64,000 nucleotides of DNA. It comes from Lichenibacterium ramalinae (lineage in GTDB: Bacteria > Pseudomonadota > Alphaproteobacteria > Rhizobiales > Beijerinckiaceae). The stretch lies in the NCBI RefSeq assembly GCF_004137085.1, contig NZ_QYBC01000012.1:1-64000 (forward strand), given 5' to 3'. The stretch's first letter is position 1. Each line of letters opens with the position of its first letter. The position numbers and the translations under genes were made by a program. The notes under the pieces were generated by a model, which saw only the letters and a program-made list of their open reading frames with translations, made no database searches and had not been told where the DNA came from. Positions 48,763-57,908 of this stretch are shown one piece after another.

Positions 48763-51315
48763 ATGACACACAATGGTCCATCCGCCTCCCGCATCGCCGC
48801 AAAGTCGAGCCCGCCCGTGCCGAGCCAGTCCGACCCTTCCCCAACGCCGGACTCGCTCGCCGCTCCCTTGGCGGCGGTCGAGATCGACAAGCTCGTCCGG
48901 CGCTGGATGGCGGCCCGGCAGGGCAAGGACCTGCCGTTGTTCGAGGACGTCGCGCTCGGCAGCCTCGGTGCCGTCGCCGACAGGATCGGCATCGCCCGGG
49001 AAGATGCGCCCGGCCGGTTCAGGATCCTGCATGCCGGCCCGGAGTTCGAGCGCCAGGTCGGTCGCGACCTGACGGGCGTGGACTGCGACGCGCTCGCCCC
49101 CAGCTACCGGACCGGCATCGTGGACTGCCTCGCCCGCGCCGCGACGCGGCTCGTGCCCAGCGAGGGGGTGGCGCGCGGCTTGGTGGACGGCGCCGTCGCG
49201 ACCTGCGACGTGCTGGCGCTCCCCCTCAGCAATCGGTGGGGCGGCCACCTGATGGTCGTCTACCTGCGGCAGCGGCCCGTGGTGCAGGACCTGCTCGAAG
49301 CCATGCACCGCTCGACCAGCGACGGCCTCGTGGCCCTGGCGGCGGCGGACGACCGGGCCGGGCGTCCCGACTTCCAGATCGTGAGCCTCAACGGCGCGGC
49401 GGCGCGGCTGTTCGGCCGTCCGGAGGAGGCGCTCTGCTGGCAGTACCTGTCCGACGTCATGGTGTCCTGGGGCAAGAACGGGCTCGACGTTGAACTGTCC
49501 CGCGCCTTGGACCGGCAGCAGGCGCATGTCTTCGAATATGCGGTCCAGCGCCGGGATGCGGAACCGGTGCACCTGCGGATCTCGGTCGCGCCGCTCGGCG
49601 ACCTGCTCGGCATCGCCCTCACGGACGTCACGGAGATGAAGCGGCGCGAAGACTCGGTCCGCCTGTTGTTCGACAGCAACCCCATGCCGCTGCTCGTCTA
49701 CGAGCGCGGCACCCTGGCCGTCCGCAGGACCAACGACGCCATGCTCCGGCTGTGCGGTCGCTCCGCCGGCGACCTCGTCGCGGCGACCTGGCCCGACCTG
49801 TTCGGCGAGGAGGAGCGGGCCGCCGTCGCGTCGAAGGCGCGCGCGACGGTGCGGGACGATGTGGCCCGGCGGGCCTGGCGCATGGTGACGGGCCATGGCG
49901 AGACGGTGGAAGTCGAGGTCTACGCCAATGCCCTCGACTTCGACGGCGACGATTGCGTCCTCGTTTCGGTCCTCGACGTCACGGCGCAGCGGAAGGCGCA
50001 GGCCCAGGTCGCCTACATGGCCCACCACGACGACCTCACGGGCCTGTGCAACCGGGCCCGGTTCCGCACGCATCTGATGGACGGGCTCGCCGAGGCCCGG
50101 ACGCGGGGCGAGACCCTGGCGGTCCTCTGCATCGACCTCGACTTCTTCAAGCAGGTCAACGACACGCTGGGTCATGGCGCCGGCGACAAAGTGCTGCGCG
50201 CCGTCGGGGACCGGATCGCCACCGCCATCGGGCCGGGCGGCGTGGCGGCCCGGCTGGGCGGGGACGAGTTCGCCGTCATGATGACGGGGCTCGCGCGCCC
50301 GGCAGAGGCGAGCGCCCTGGCGGACCGGATCATCGGCCGGATCTCCGCCCCCTACCTCGTCGACGGGCACCAGGCCGTCATCGGGGCCAGCATCGGCATC
50401 TCGCTGGCGCCCGGAGACGGCTCCGCCCCCGACATCCTGCTGCACAACGCCGACATCGCCCTCTACCGGTCGAAGTCCCAGGGGCGCGGCGCCTTCCGCT
50501 TCTTCGAGGCCGGCATGGACCAGTCGCTGCAGGCCCGCCGCAGCCTCGAAGGCGACCTCCGCCAGGCCCTGGCCCGGGGCGAGTTCGAGCTTTTCTACCA
50601 GCCCATCGTGGCGGCGGGTTCGCTGCAGGTGCTGGGCTTCGAGGCGCTGCTGCGCTGGTTCCACCCCGGCCGCGGGGCCGTGCCGCCCGCCGAGTTCATC
50701 CCCGTCGCCGAGGAGATCGGCCTGATCCACGCCATCGGCGATTGGGTGCTGCGCCAGGCCTGCCGCGAAGCGGCGCGCTGGCCGGACGGGTGCCGGGTCG
50801 CCGTGAACCTGTCGGCCGCGCAGTTCCGGCGGGGCGACCTCGCCGGCTCGGTCTCCGCCGCGCTCGCGGAAGCCGGGCTGGCGCCGGCGCGCCTCGAACT
50901 CGAGATCACCGAATCGGTGTTCCTCGACGACAGCGCCGACAACATCGCGCTGCTGCACCGGCTGCGCGGGCTCGGCGTGGCGATCTCGCTCGACGATTTC
51001 GGCACCGGCTATTCGAGCCTCGCCTATCTCAACCGCTTTCCCTTCGACAAGATCAAGATCGACCGCTCCTTCATCCGCGACATGGCGGAGGACCGGCACG
51101 GCCTCGCCATCGTGCGGGCGGTGGTCAGCCTGGGGGCCAGCCTCGGCATCCGCACGCTGGCCGAAGGCATCGAGACCGCCGAGCAGCTGGAGCGCCTGCG
51201 GCAGGAAGGCTGTTCCGAGCTGCAGGGCTACCACCTCGGGCGGCCCATGCCGGCCCCGCGGCTGCCCGCGCTGCTGGAGCGCGGCGTGGCGCGCCGCCTG
51301 CACGACGCCGCCTGA
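48763..51315 (+). CDS. PAS-PAS-GGDEF-EAL cyclic-di-GMP signalling protein
   Basis: An 850-residue cytoplasmic protein. N-terminal PAS_5-like region about 35-170, PAS 175-295, PAS 298-412, GGDEF about 415-580 and EAL about 592-840. The GGDEF core is intact (LGGDEF at 498-503), and the preceding I-site RxxD is missing (IGPGGVAARLGGDEF), so product inhibition is not expected. The EAL motif is intact at FEALLRW (627-629), as are NLSAAQF, ELEITESVF, DDFGTGYSSL, DKIKIDRSFI and EGIETAEQ. Both cyclase and phosphodiesterase activities are possible; no membrane spans. Confidence 0.93.
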   Translation: MTHNGPSASRIAAKSSPPVPSQSDPSPTPDSLAAPLAAVEIDKLVRRWMAARQGKDLPLFEDVALGSLGAVADRIGIAREDAPGRFRILHAGPEFERQVGRDLTGVDCDALAPSYRTGIVDCLARAATRLVPSEGVARGLVDGAVATCDVLALPLSNRWGGHLMVVYLRQRPVVQDLLEAMHRSTSDGLVALAAADDRAGRPDFQIVSLNGAAARLFGRPEEALCWQYLSDVMVSWGKNGLDVELSRALDRQQAHVFEYAVQRRDAEPVHLRISVAPLGDLLGIALTDVTEMKRREDSVRLLFDSNPMPLLVYERGTLAVRRTNDAMLRLCGRSAGDLVAATWPDLFGEEERAAVASKARATVRDDVARRAWRMVTGHGETVEVEVYANALDFDGDDCVLVSVLDVTAQRKAQAQVAYMAHHDDLTGLCNRARFRTHLMDGLAEARTRGETLAVLCIDLDFFKQVNDTLGHGAGDKVLRAVGDRIATAIGPGGVAARLGGDEFAVMMTGLARPAEASALADRIIGRISAPYLVDGHQAVIGASIGISLAPGDGSAPDILLHNADIALYRSKSQGRGAFRFFEAGMDQSLQARRSLEGDLRQALARGEFELFYQPIVAAGSLQVLGFEALLRWFHPGRGAVPPAEFIPVAEEIGLIHAIGDWVLRQACREAARWPDGCRVAVNLSAAQFRRGDLAGSVSAALAEAGLAPARLELEITESVFLDDSADNIALLHRLRGLGVAISLDDFGTGYSSLAYLNRFPFDKIKIDRSFIRDMAEDRHGLAIVRAVVSLGASLGIRTLAEGIETAEQLERLRQEGCSELQGYHLGRPMPAPRLPALLERGVARRLHDAA

Positions 51316-51342
51316 GGGCCGCTGCCGGACACCTCCCCAGGG

Positions 51343-51402
51343 GGCGACTCCCGTGGCGTCCCGCGCGGCGTCTCAGGTGGCGTCTCCGGTGGCGTCATGG
51401 GC
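51343..51402 (+). repeat. Five tandem copies of a 12-bp unit
   Basis: Units of GGCGTCTCCGGT type start at 51343, 51355, 51367, 51379 and 51391; each begins GGCG[AT]C. They fill half of the 133-bp space between the GGDEF-EAL stop and the yhaO-like start, so they lie in that gene's 5' leader or promoter. Confidence 0.75.
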
Positions 51403-51448
51403 CGGCCTGGGGTAAGGGACGGCACAGACCGGGAACATATGCCACCGC

Positions 51449-52735
51449 ATGGCCTATCGCTTCGTCCACGCCGCCGACATCCACCTCGACAGCCCGCTGA
51501 AGTCCCTGGCGCTGCGCGACCCCGCCCTGGCGGAGCTGATCGGCACGGCGACACGCCAGGCCTTCGTGGCCGTCGTCGACCTTTGCCTCGACGAGCGCGT
51601 CGACGCCCTCATGCTGGGCGGCGACCTCTACGACGGCGAGCAGACCTCGATGAAGACGGCGCGCTTCCTCGCCGAACAGCTGCGGCGCCTCGACGAGGCC
51701 GGGATCCGCGCCTTCGTGATCCGCGGCAACCACGACGCCCTGTCGAAGATCACCCGCGAGCTGGTGCTGCCCGACAGCGTGAAGCTGTTCGGCGGCTGGG
51801 CCGAGGCCGTGGCGGTCGACGGCGTCGCCGGGGGCCTCGACATCCGCGTGCACGGGCTGAGCTTCGCCCAGCCCCACGCTCCCGACAGCTTCCTGCCGCG
51901 CTACAAGGCGCCGGTCGAGGGCGCCGTCAACATCGGCCTGATGCACACCAGCCTCGAAAGCCATGGGGCACATGCTCGCTACGCCCCCTGCAGCACGGCG
52001 GAGCTGCAGGCCTCGGGCTTCTCCTACTGGGCGCTGGGCCACATCCATTCCCGCCACGCGCCGCCGCCCGGGTCGCCGCGCGCCGCCACGGTGGTCATGC
52101 CGGGCATCCCGCAGGGCCGGGACATCAACGAGGCCGGGCCGAAGTCCGTCACGCTGGTGACGGTGCGGGACGACCGCACGCTGCTGGTCGAGGCGCGCGT
52201 CACTAGCGTCGCCCAGTTCGAGCGGGTGCCGGTGGACCTCGGCGGCGTCGAGGACTGGCGGGCCGTGCTCGACAGGATCACGCGGGCGCTCGGCGCGGCG
52301 CGCGATGGCGCCGTGTCGCCCCACCTCGTGGCACGCCTGGAGATCGCCGGGGCGACGCCCTTCGCCTGGCAGATCCGGCGCGACCCCGACCGGGTTCGGG
52401 CCGAAGCCGCCTTCGTGGCGGGCGGGCTGCCCGGCACCTGGATCGAGAGCGTGGAGGTGGCGGTCTCGTCGCCCGATGCCGCGCCCGCCGCCGGCGACGC
52501 CGTGGCGGAACTCGCCGAACTCGTCGGCACGGCCGTGCTCGGCTCGGAGGCCTTCCGCATCGGCATGGGACCGGTCCTCGAGGAACTCACCCGCAAGCTG
52601 CCGCGCGAATGCCGCGACGCTGTGCTGGGCACCGACGCGGCGGCGGGCGAGGCCGCGCTGGCGCGGCTCTTCGCCGAGGGCGCCGAGGACGTGATGGCGC
52701 GGCTGCGCGATCCCGCCGACGCCGGCCCGGCCTGA
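51449..52735 (+). CDS. YhaO-like DNA repair exonuclease (SbcD/Mre11-type metallophosphoesterase)
   Basis: A 428-residue calcineurin-like nuclease. The metal-binding signature is complete: FVHAADIHLDSPL (Asp-x-His), LMLGGDLYDG, VIRGNHDALS, IGLMHTSLESH and ALGHIHSRHA. This gene order and C-terminal helical region fit YhaO/SbcD relatives that work with an SMC-like ATPase on DNA ends. The stop overlaps the ATG of the next gene (TGATG), which encodes the matching ATPase, so the two form a nuclease-ATPase complex by inference. Confidence 0.9.
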   Translation: MAYRFVHAADIHLDSPLKSLALRDPALAELIGTATRQAFVAVVDLCLDERVDALMLGGDLYDGEQTSMKTARFLAEQLRRLDEAGIRAFVIRGNHDALSKITRELVLPDSVKLFGGWAEAVAVDGVAGGLDIRVHGLSFAQPHAPDSFLPRYKAPVEGAVNIGLMHTSLESHGAHARYAPCSTAELQASGFSYWALGHIHSRHAPPPGSPRAATVVMPGIPQGRDINEAGPKSVTLVTVRDDRTLLVEARVTSVAQFERVPVDLGGVEDWRAVLDRITRALGAARDGAVSPHLVARLEIAGATPFAWQIRRDPDRVRAEAAFVAGGLPGTWIESVEVAVSSPDAAPAAGDAVAELAELVGTAVLGSEAFRIGMGPVLEELTRKLPRECRDAVLGTDAAAGEAALARLFAEGAEDVMARLRDPADAGPA

Positions 52736-55700
52736 TGCGCCTCGCCCGGCTCGACCTCGTCCGCTACGGCAAGTTCACCGGCCGGACGCTGCACTTCGGC
52801 GCCAGACCGGTGGGCGGGCCCGACCTCCACATCGTCTACGGCCCCAACGAGGCCGGCAAGTCGACGGCCTTCTCGGCCTTCCTCGACCTCCTCTACGGCA
52901 TCCGAGCCACCAAGGAGCCGAACTACGCCTTCCTGCACCCCTACCCCACCCTGCGGATCGGCGCGCTGCTGGAGCTGGCGGGCGGCGACCGCGAGCTCGT
53001 GCGCATCCGCCGCGCCCAGGCGACGCTGCTCGACGCCGACGACCGGCCGCTCGACGAGGGGCTGCTGGCGGCCGAACTCGGGGGCATCGGCCGGGACGGC
53101 TATCGCGGCATGTTCTCGCTCGACGACGAATCGCTCGAACAGGGCGGCGAGGAGATCCTGGCGAGCCGGGGCGACCTCGGGCGCATCCTCTTCTCGGGCA
53201 GCGCGGGCGCGGCCGGCCTCAGCCAGGCGCTGGAGGCGATGCGCGAGGAGGCGGACCGGTTCTTCCGGCCGGGCGCCCACAAGACGCGGCTCAACGAACT
53301 CAAGGCCGAGCTCGACGCCCTCAAGGCCGAGCGGGACGCGACCGACACGCAGGCCGCGGGCCACAAGCGCCTCGTCGACGAGCGCGACCGGGCGGCGGCG
53401 GCCCATGATGCGGCGCTGAAGGCGCGCGGCGACGCCGGCGTCCGCCGGGACGAGATCGCGCGCCTGCTCGGCGGCCTGCCGCTCCTTGCCCGGTCGCGCA
53501 GCCTCCACGACGCCCTCGGCCCGCTCCGCGCCATGCCGGAGCCGCCCGCAGGCTGGAGCGCGGAACTGCCCGGTCTCGAACGGGACGAGGTGAGGCTCGG
53601 CACGGAGCTTCAGGCCGTCCGCCGCGAGATCGAGGCGCTGGGGCTGGAGCGCGATGCCATCGCGGTGGACGAGGCCGCGCTCGGGTGCGGCGACGCCCAC
53701 GACGCCCTGGCCGGCCTCCGCGCCGCCGCGCTCACCGCCGCCAAGGATCTGCCGCGCCGCCGCCCCAGCCTCGCCGAGGCTGAAGGTGCCGTCGCGGCGC
53801 ATCTCGCCCGCCTCGGGCGGCCGCCGGGGACCGACCCGGACGCCGTGGCGCTGCCCGCCGCGCTGGTCGGCACGTTGCGGGAGCTGATCGCCGAGCGTTC
53901 GGGCGTGGCGGCACGCCGCGAGGCCGCCCGGCTGGAGCTGGACACGGCGACGGGCGACCTTTCGGCGGCCCGGGATGCCCTGGCGGCGGCGGGCGGCGCG
54001 GCGGCGGCGCCCGCCGCCGCCCTCGCCCGGCTCGCCGGCACGCTGGAAGCCGCCCGGCAGGCCGATCCGGCCGGCACGCTGCGCTCGGCGGATCGCGTCC
54101 GGGCGGCGGCCGAGGAGCGCCTGGCCGAAGCGCTGCGGGCGCTGGCGCCCTGGCGCGGCGGGGCCGAGGCCCTCGCCGGCCTCCCCCTTCCGGCGGCCCG
54201 CGACGCCGAAGCTTGGGCGAGCGAAGCCGCCGAGGCCGAAGCCGAGGCGCAGCGCCGGGACGGCGAAGCCGGGGACCTCGCACTCGACCGGGACGCGTTG
54301 CGGGCGCAGGTGGACGCGCTCGGGCGCGTCGCCGGCCCCATCGCGGATGCGGAGGTCCTGACGCTGCGCGCGGCGCGTGACCGGGCCTGGGCGGCCCATC
54401 GCGGCCGGCTCGACGCCGCTTCCGCCGAGGACTTCGAGGACGCGCTGCGGCGCGACGACGCCGTCGCGGCGGCGCGCTTCGGCCAGGCCGCCGAGGTGGC
54501 GCGGCTGCGCGAAGCCAGCGTGAGGCTCGCCGAACTCGAGACGCGGCTGCGTGGCGCCGGCGACCGGGCCGCCGCGGCCCGCCGTCGCCGGGCGGCGGTG
54601 GACGACGCGGTGGCGGCCGCCGCGGGACGCCTCGACCCGCCCTTGGCCGGCCCGCCGACGCCGGCGGGGCTCGTCGCCTGGCTGGCCCGCACCGGCCCGG
54701 CGCTGCGGGCGCGGGAGGAGGCCCGGACGGCCCTTGAAGCCTGCCGGGCGGCCGAACGCGATGTGCAGGACTGGCGCGACCGGCTGGCCGGCGCGCTGGC
54801 CGAGGCCGACGTCGCGCATGATCCGGCCGGAGCGCTCGACGGGCTCGCCGGCGCGGCCCGGGCCGCCGGCGCGGCCGCCGCGGCGCGCGGCGCGCTGGCG
54901 ACCGAGTTCGCCGGGGCCGAGCGCCGCCTGGCCGAGCGCGCCGCCGCCGGAGCCCGCGCCGAGGCTGCCGAGACCGCGTGGGAGGAGCGATGGGCCGCGG
55001 CCTGCCGCGCCGGCTGGCTCGGCGAAACCGGCACCGAACCGACGCCCGCCGCCGTCGGCGAGGTGCTGGAAGTGCTGGCCGCCCTCGCGCCCGACCTCCG
55101 CACCCGGGCCGACCTCGGCCACCGCATCGCCGCCATGGAGGCCGACGAGGCCCGCTTCGCCGCCCGGCTGGCGTCGCTGGCCGCCCGGCTGGGGCTCGAT
55201 GCCGCCTCGACCGGGGACCCCGCCGCCGTCCTGCAGCTCGACGCCGCCCTGGAGCGGCGCATCCGCGAGGCCCGGGCCGCGCAGGCGGCGCGAAACGCCT
55301 GCGCGGCCCGTCTCGCCGAGGCGGAAGCCCGCCATGCACGGGCTTCGGCCGCCGCGGCGGGGAACCGCGCCCGGGGCGACGTGCTGCGCGCCTTCTTCGG
55401 CGTCGATACCCTGGCCGAGGCCGGCGCGCGGCTGACGCTGTGCGCCGAGCGCGACCGCCTCGCCGGCGAAGCCGCGGCGCTGGAGCGCGACATCCGCACC
55501 TCCCTGCGCGTCCCAGACTTCGCGGCGGCGGAAGCCTTGCTCGACGGGCTCGATGCCGCCGCCCTCGAAGCGGAACGCGACGCCGCCGAGGGCCGCTACG
55601 CGGCGGCCGACGGCGAACTCAGGACCCACCACGCGAGCCGGGTCGGCGCCGAAGCCGCGCTCGATGCCGTGGGGGGCGACGATGCCGTGGCCCGCATGGA

Positions 55701-56247
55701 GGCGCGGCGGCGCGCCGTCCTGCTCGACATCGAGGACCAGGCGCGGCGCTTCATCAAGCTCAGGGGCGGCATCGCGGCGGCGGAGCTGGCGCTCGCCGCC
55801 TACCGCGACCGGCATCGGAGCGCCCTGCTCGCCAAGGCCTCGGAGGCCTTCGCCACCATCAGCCGCCAAGCCTATACCGGACTCGCCGCCCAGCCGACCG
55901 ACAAGGGCGAGGTGCTCATCGCCAAGGCACGGGCGGGCGGCACCAAGCAGGCCGGGGACCTCTCGAAGGGCACGCGGTTCCAGCTCTACCTGGCGCTGCG
56001 CGCCGCCGGCTACCACGAGTTCGCCGCGACGCGCCGCGCCGTGCCCTTCGTGGCCGACGACATCATGGAAACCTTCGACGATTTCCGCGCCGAGGAGGCG
56101 TTCCGGCTCTTCGCCGGCATGGCGGAGGTCGGGCAGGTCATCTACCTCACCCACCACCGCCACCTGATCGACATCGCCCGCGTCGTCTGCCCGGATGTGC
56201 GGGTGCACCGGCTCGACGAGGCCGCAGCCTCCGGGGAACCAACATGA
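52735..56247 (+). CDS. YhaN-like SMC/Rad50-type AAA ATPase
   Basis: A 1170-residue ATPase. Walker A IVYGPNEAGKSTAFSAF (GPNEAGKST at 36-44) follows the strand MRLARLDLVRYGKFTGRTL; the C-terminal lobe has the signature-like QAGDLSKGTRFQLYLALR and Walker B-type VPFVADDIMETFDDFRAE, with the D-loop-like H-switch YLTHHRHLI. The intervening 900 residues are Ala/Arg/Glu-rich coiled coil. There is no obvious zinc-hook CXXC. The yhaO-like nuclease upstream and hpnA downstream overlap its ends (TGATG and ATGA). Confidence 0.9.
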   Translation: MRLARLDLVRYGKFTGRTLHFGARPVGGPDLHIVYGPNEAGKSTAFSAFLDLLYGIRATKEPNYAFLHPYPTLRIGALLELAGGDRELVRIRRAQATLLDADDRPLDEGLLAAELGGIGRDGYRGMFSLDDESLEQGGEEILASRGDLGRILFSGSAGAAGLSQALEAMREEADRFFRPGAHKTRLNELKAELDALKAERDATDTQAAGHKRLVDERDRAAAAHDAALKARGDAGVRRDEIARLLGGLPLLARSRSLHDALGPLRAMPEPPAGWSAELPGLERDEVRLGTELQAVRREIEALGLERDAIAVDEAALGCGDAHDALAGLRAAALTAAKDLPRRRPSLAEAEGAVAAHLARLGRPPGTDPDAVALPAALVGTLRELIAERSGVAARREAARLELDTATGDLSAARDALAAAGGAAAAPAAALARLAGTLEAARQADPAGTLRSADRVRAAAEERLAEALRALAPWRGGAEALAGLPLPAARDAEAWASEAAEAEAEAQRRDGEAGDLALDRDALRAQVDALGRVAGPIADAEVLTLRAARDRAWAAHRGRLDAASAEDFEDALRRDDAVAAARFGQAAEVARLREASVRLAELETRLRGAGDRAAAARRRRAAVDDAVAAAAGRLDPPLAGPPTPAGLVAWLARTGPALRAREEARTALEACRAAERDVQDWRDRLAGALAEADVAHDPAGALDGLAGAARAAGAAAAARGALATEFAGAERRLAERAAAGARAEAAETAWEERWAAACRAGWLGETGTEPTPAAVGEVLEVLAALAPDLRTRADLGHRIAAMEADEARFAARLASLAARLGLDAASTGDPAAVLQLDAALERRIREARAAQAARNACAARLAEAEARHARASAAAAGNRARGDVLRAFFGVDTLAEAGARLTLCAERDRLAGEAAALERDIRTSLRVPDFAAAEALLDGLDAAALEAERDAAEGRYAAADGELRTHHASRVGAEAALDAVGGDDAVARMEARRRAVLLDIEDQARRFIKLRGGIAAAELALAAYRDRHRSALLAKASEAFATISRQAYTGLAAQPTDKGEVLIAKARAGGTKQAGDLSKGTRFQLYLALRAAGYHEFAATRRAVPFVADDIMETFDDFRAEEAFRLFAGMAEVGQVIYLTHHRHLIDIARVVCPDVRVHRLDEAAASGEPT

Positions 56248-57257
56248 GCGATCCCATCCTGGTCACCGGCGCCTCGGGCTTCGTCGGTTCCGCCGTGGCC
56301 CGCGCGCTCCTCGCCGAGGGCGAGCGCGTGCGGGTGCTGGTGCGCCCGACGAGCCCCCGCACCAACATCGCCGACCTCAACGTCGAGGTCGCGACCGGCG
56401 ACATCCGCGACCGGGCCTCGGTGGCGCGGGCACTCGAGGGCTGCCGCCACCTGTTCCACGTCGCCGCGGATTACCGCCTCTGGGCCCGCGACCCCGACGA
56501 GATCGTGCGGGCCAACCTCGAGGGCACCCGCGCCGTCATGGAGGCGGCGCGCGACGCGCGGCTCGACCGCATCGTCTACACGTCGAGCGTCGCCACGCTG
56601 AAGCTGCGGCAGGACGGCGTGCCGGTCGACGAGACCGCGCCGAACCACCCCGACACCACCATCGGGGCCTACAAGAAGAGCAAGGTGCTGGCGGAGCGGC
56701 TGGTCGAATCCATGGTGGCCGAGGGCCTGCCGGCCACGATCGTGCTGCCCTCGACCCCCATCGGCCCGCGCGACGTCAAGCCGACGCCCACCGGCCGCAT
56801 CGTGGTCGAGGCCGCCAACGGCAAGATGCCGGCCTATATCGACACGGGTCTGAACCTCGTCCACGTCGACGACGTGGCGCGGGGCCACCTTCTGGCCTGG
56901 AAGGCGGGCCGCGTCGGCGAGCGCTATATCCTGGGCGGGCAGGACGTCGGCCTCGGCGACATGCTGCGCGTCATCGCCGGCCTCGTCGGCCGCAAGCCCC
57001 CGACGGTCGAACTGCCGCGCGGGCCCATCTTCCCGCTGGCCTATGCGGCGGAACTCGTGGCCCGCGTCACGGGGCGCGAACCCTTCGCCACCGTGGATGC
57101 GTTGAGGATGGCGAAGTACCGGATGTTCTTCTCGTCGGCGAAGGCGGAGCGGGACCTCGGTTATGCGGCGCGGCCCTATGCCGAGGCCCTCGCCGACGCC
57201 GTGGCCTGGTTCCGCGCGGCCGGGTTCATCGGGACCGAAAAGGGCAAGGCCGCATGA
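56244..57257 (+). CDS. hpnA: Hopanoid-associated sugar epimerase HpnA
   Basis: A 337-residue extended SDR/NAD-dependent epimerase. Rossmann motif VTGASGFVGSAVARAL (7-22), the active-site Tyr143-x-x-x-Lys147 in GAYKKSKVLAER, and HVAADYRLWARDP, VYTSSVATL, LPSTPIGPRDVKPTPTG are the HpnA family profile. HpnA genes are usually within hopanoid (hpn) clusters; here it follows a yhaN-like ATPase with an ATGA overlap and precedes a GST with ATGA. It may modify sugar headgroups of hopanoids; the rest of the pathway is not in the window. Confidence 0.88.
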   Translation: MSDPILVTGASGFVGSAVARALLAEGERVRVLVRPTSPRTNIADLNVEVATGDIRDRASVARALEGCRHLFHVAADYRLWARDPDEIVRANLEGTRAVMEAARDARLDRIVYTSSVATLKLRQDGVPVDETAPNHPDTTIGAYKKSKVLAERLVESMVAEGLPATIVLPSTPIGPRDVKPTPTGRIVVEAANGKMPAYIDTGLNLVHVDDVARGHLLAWKAGRVGERYILGGQDVGLGDMLRVIAGLVGRKPPTVELPRGPIFPLAYAAELVARVTGREPFATVDALRMAKYRMFFSSAKAERDLGYAARPYAEALADAVAWFRAAGFIGTEKGKAA

Positions 57258-57889
57258 TCCGTCTCTACACCTGGTCCACGCCGAACGGCCGCAAGGTTTC
57301 CATCGCGCTCGAAGAGCTCGGACTGCCCTACTCCGTCCATCCGGTGAACATCGGCAAGGACGAGCAGTTCTCGCCCGAGTTCCTGGCCATCGACCCCAAC
57401 AACAAGATCCCCGCCATCGTCGACGACGCGGCGCCCGGCGGGCCGCTGTCGATCTTCGAATCCGGCGCCATCCTGACCTATCTCGCCGAGAAGACCGGCA
57501 AGCTCCTGGCGCCCTCGGGCCCCGAGCGCTATGCCGCGCTGCAATGGCTGCACTGGCAGATGGGCGGGCTCGGGCCGATGCTGGGCCAACTCGGCTTCTT
57601 CGCGGTGCGCTCGCCCGAAAAGGCGCCCCTCGCCATCGAGCGTTTCACCACCGAGAGCGGTCGGCTGCTCGGCGTCATGGAGGCACGGCTGCGCGCCGCC
57701 CCCTACCTCGGCGGCGAGGATTACTCGATCGCCGACATCGCCTGCTACGCCTGGACGCTGGCGGCCACGACCTTCCTCGAGGAAGCCCTGGGCGACAAGC
57801 TCGACGGCAAGGAGGCGATCCACGCCTGGCTCGACAAGGTCGGCGCGCGACCGGGCGTGCAGCGCGGCATGGCGGTGCCGAAGAGCTGA
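57254..57889 (+). CDS. Glutathione S-transferase (YghU/YfcG-like)
   Basis: A 211-residue GST. The thioredoxin-like N-terminal domain has MIRLYTWSTPNGRKVSIALEE (two blocks), with the T-P-N-G-x-K-V-S-I motif of YfcG/YghU-type GSTs that use an N-capping Thr/Asn for the glutathione thiol, PNNKIPAIVD and ESGAILTYLAEKTG. The C-terminal helical domain spans about 90-205 (QWLHWQMGGLGPMLGQ). It may have disulfide-bond oxidoreductase activity. Coupled to hpnA by ATGA, ending the four-gene run. Confidence 0.92.
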   Translation: MIRLYTWSTPNGRKVSIALEELGLPYSVHPVNIGKDEQFSPEFLAIDPNNKIPAIVDDAAPGGPLSIFESGAILTYLAEKTGKLLAPSGPERYAALQWLHWQMGGLGPMLGQLGFFAVRSPEKAPLAIERFTTESGRLLGVMEARLRAAPYLGGEDYSIADIACYAWTLAATTFLEEALGDKLDGKEAIHAWLDKVGARPGVQRGMAVPKS

Positions 57890-57908
57890 ACCGCAGGGCC
57901 GCGGGGCG

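Noticed and set aside
52024-56208. A very long open frame on the minus strand opposite the yhaN-like gene
   Set aside because: High G+C codon bias in the plus-strand gene leaves its antisense frame open. The translation is Arg/Gly/Glu-rich with no motifs, while the plus-strand product has Walker A and B and matching partner genes.
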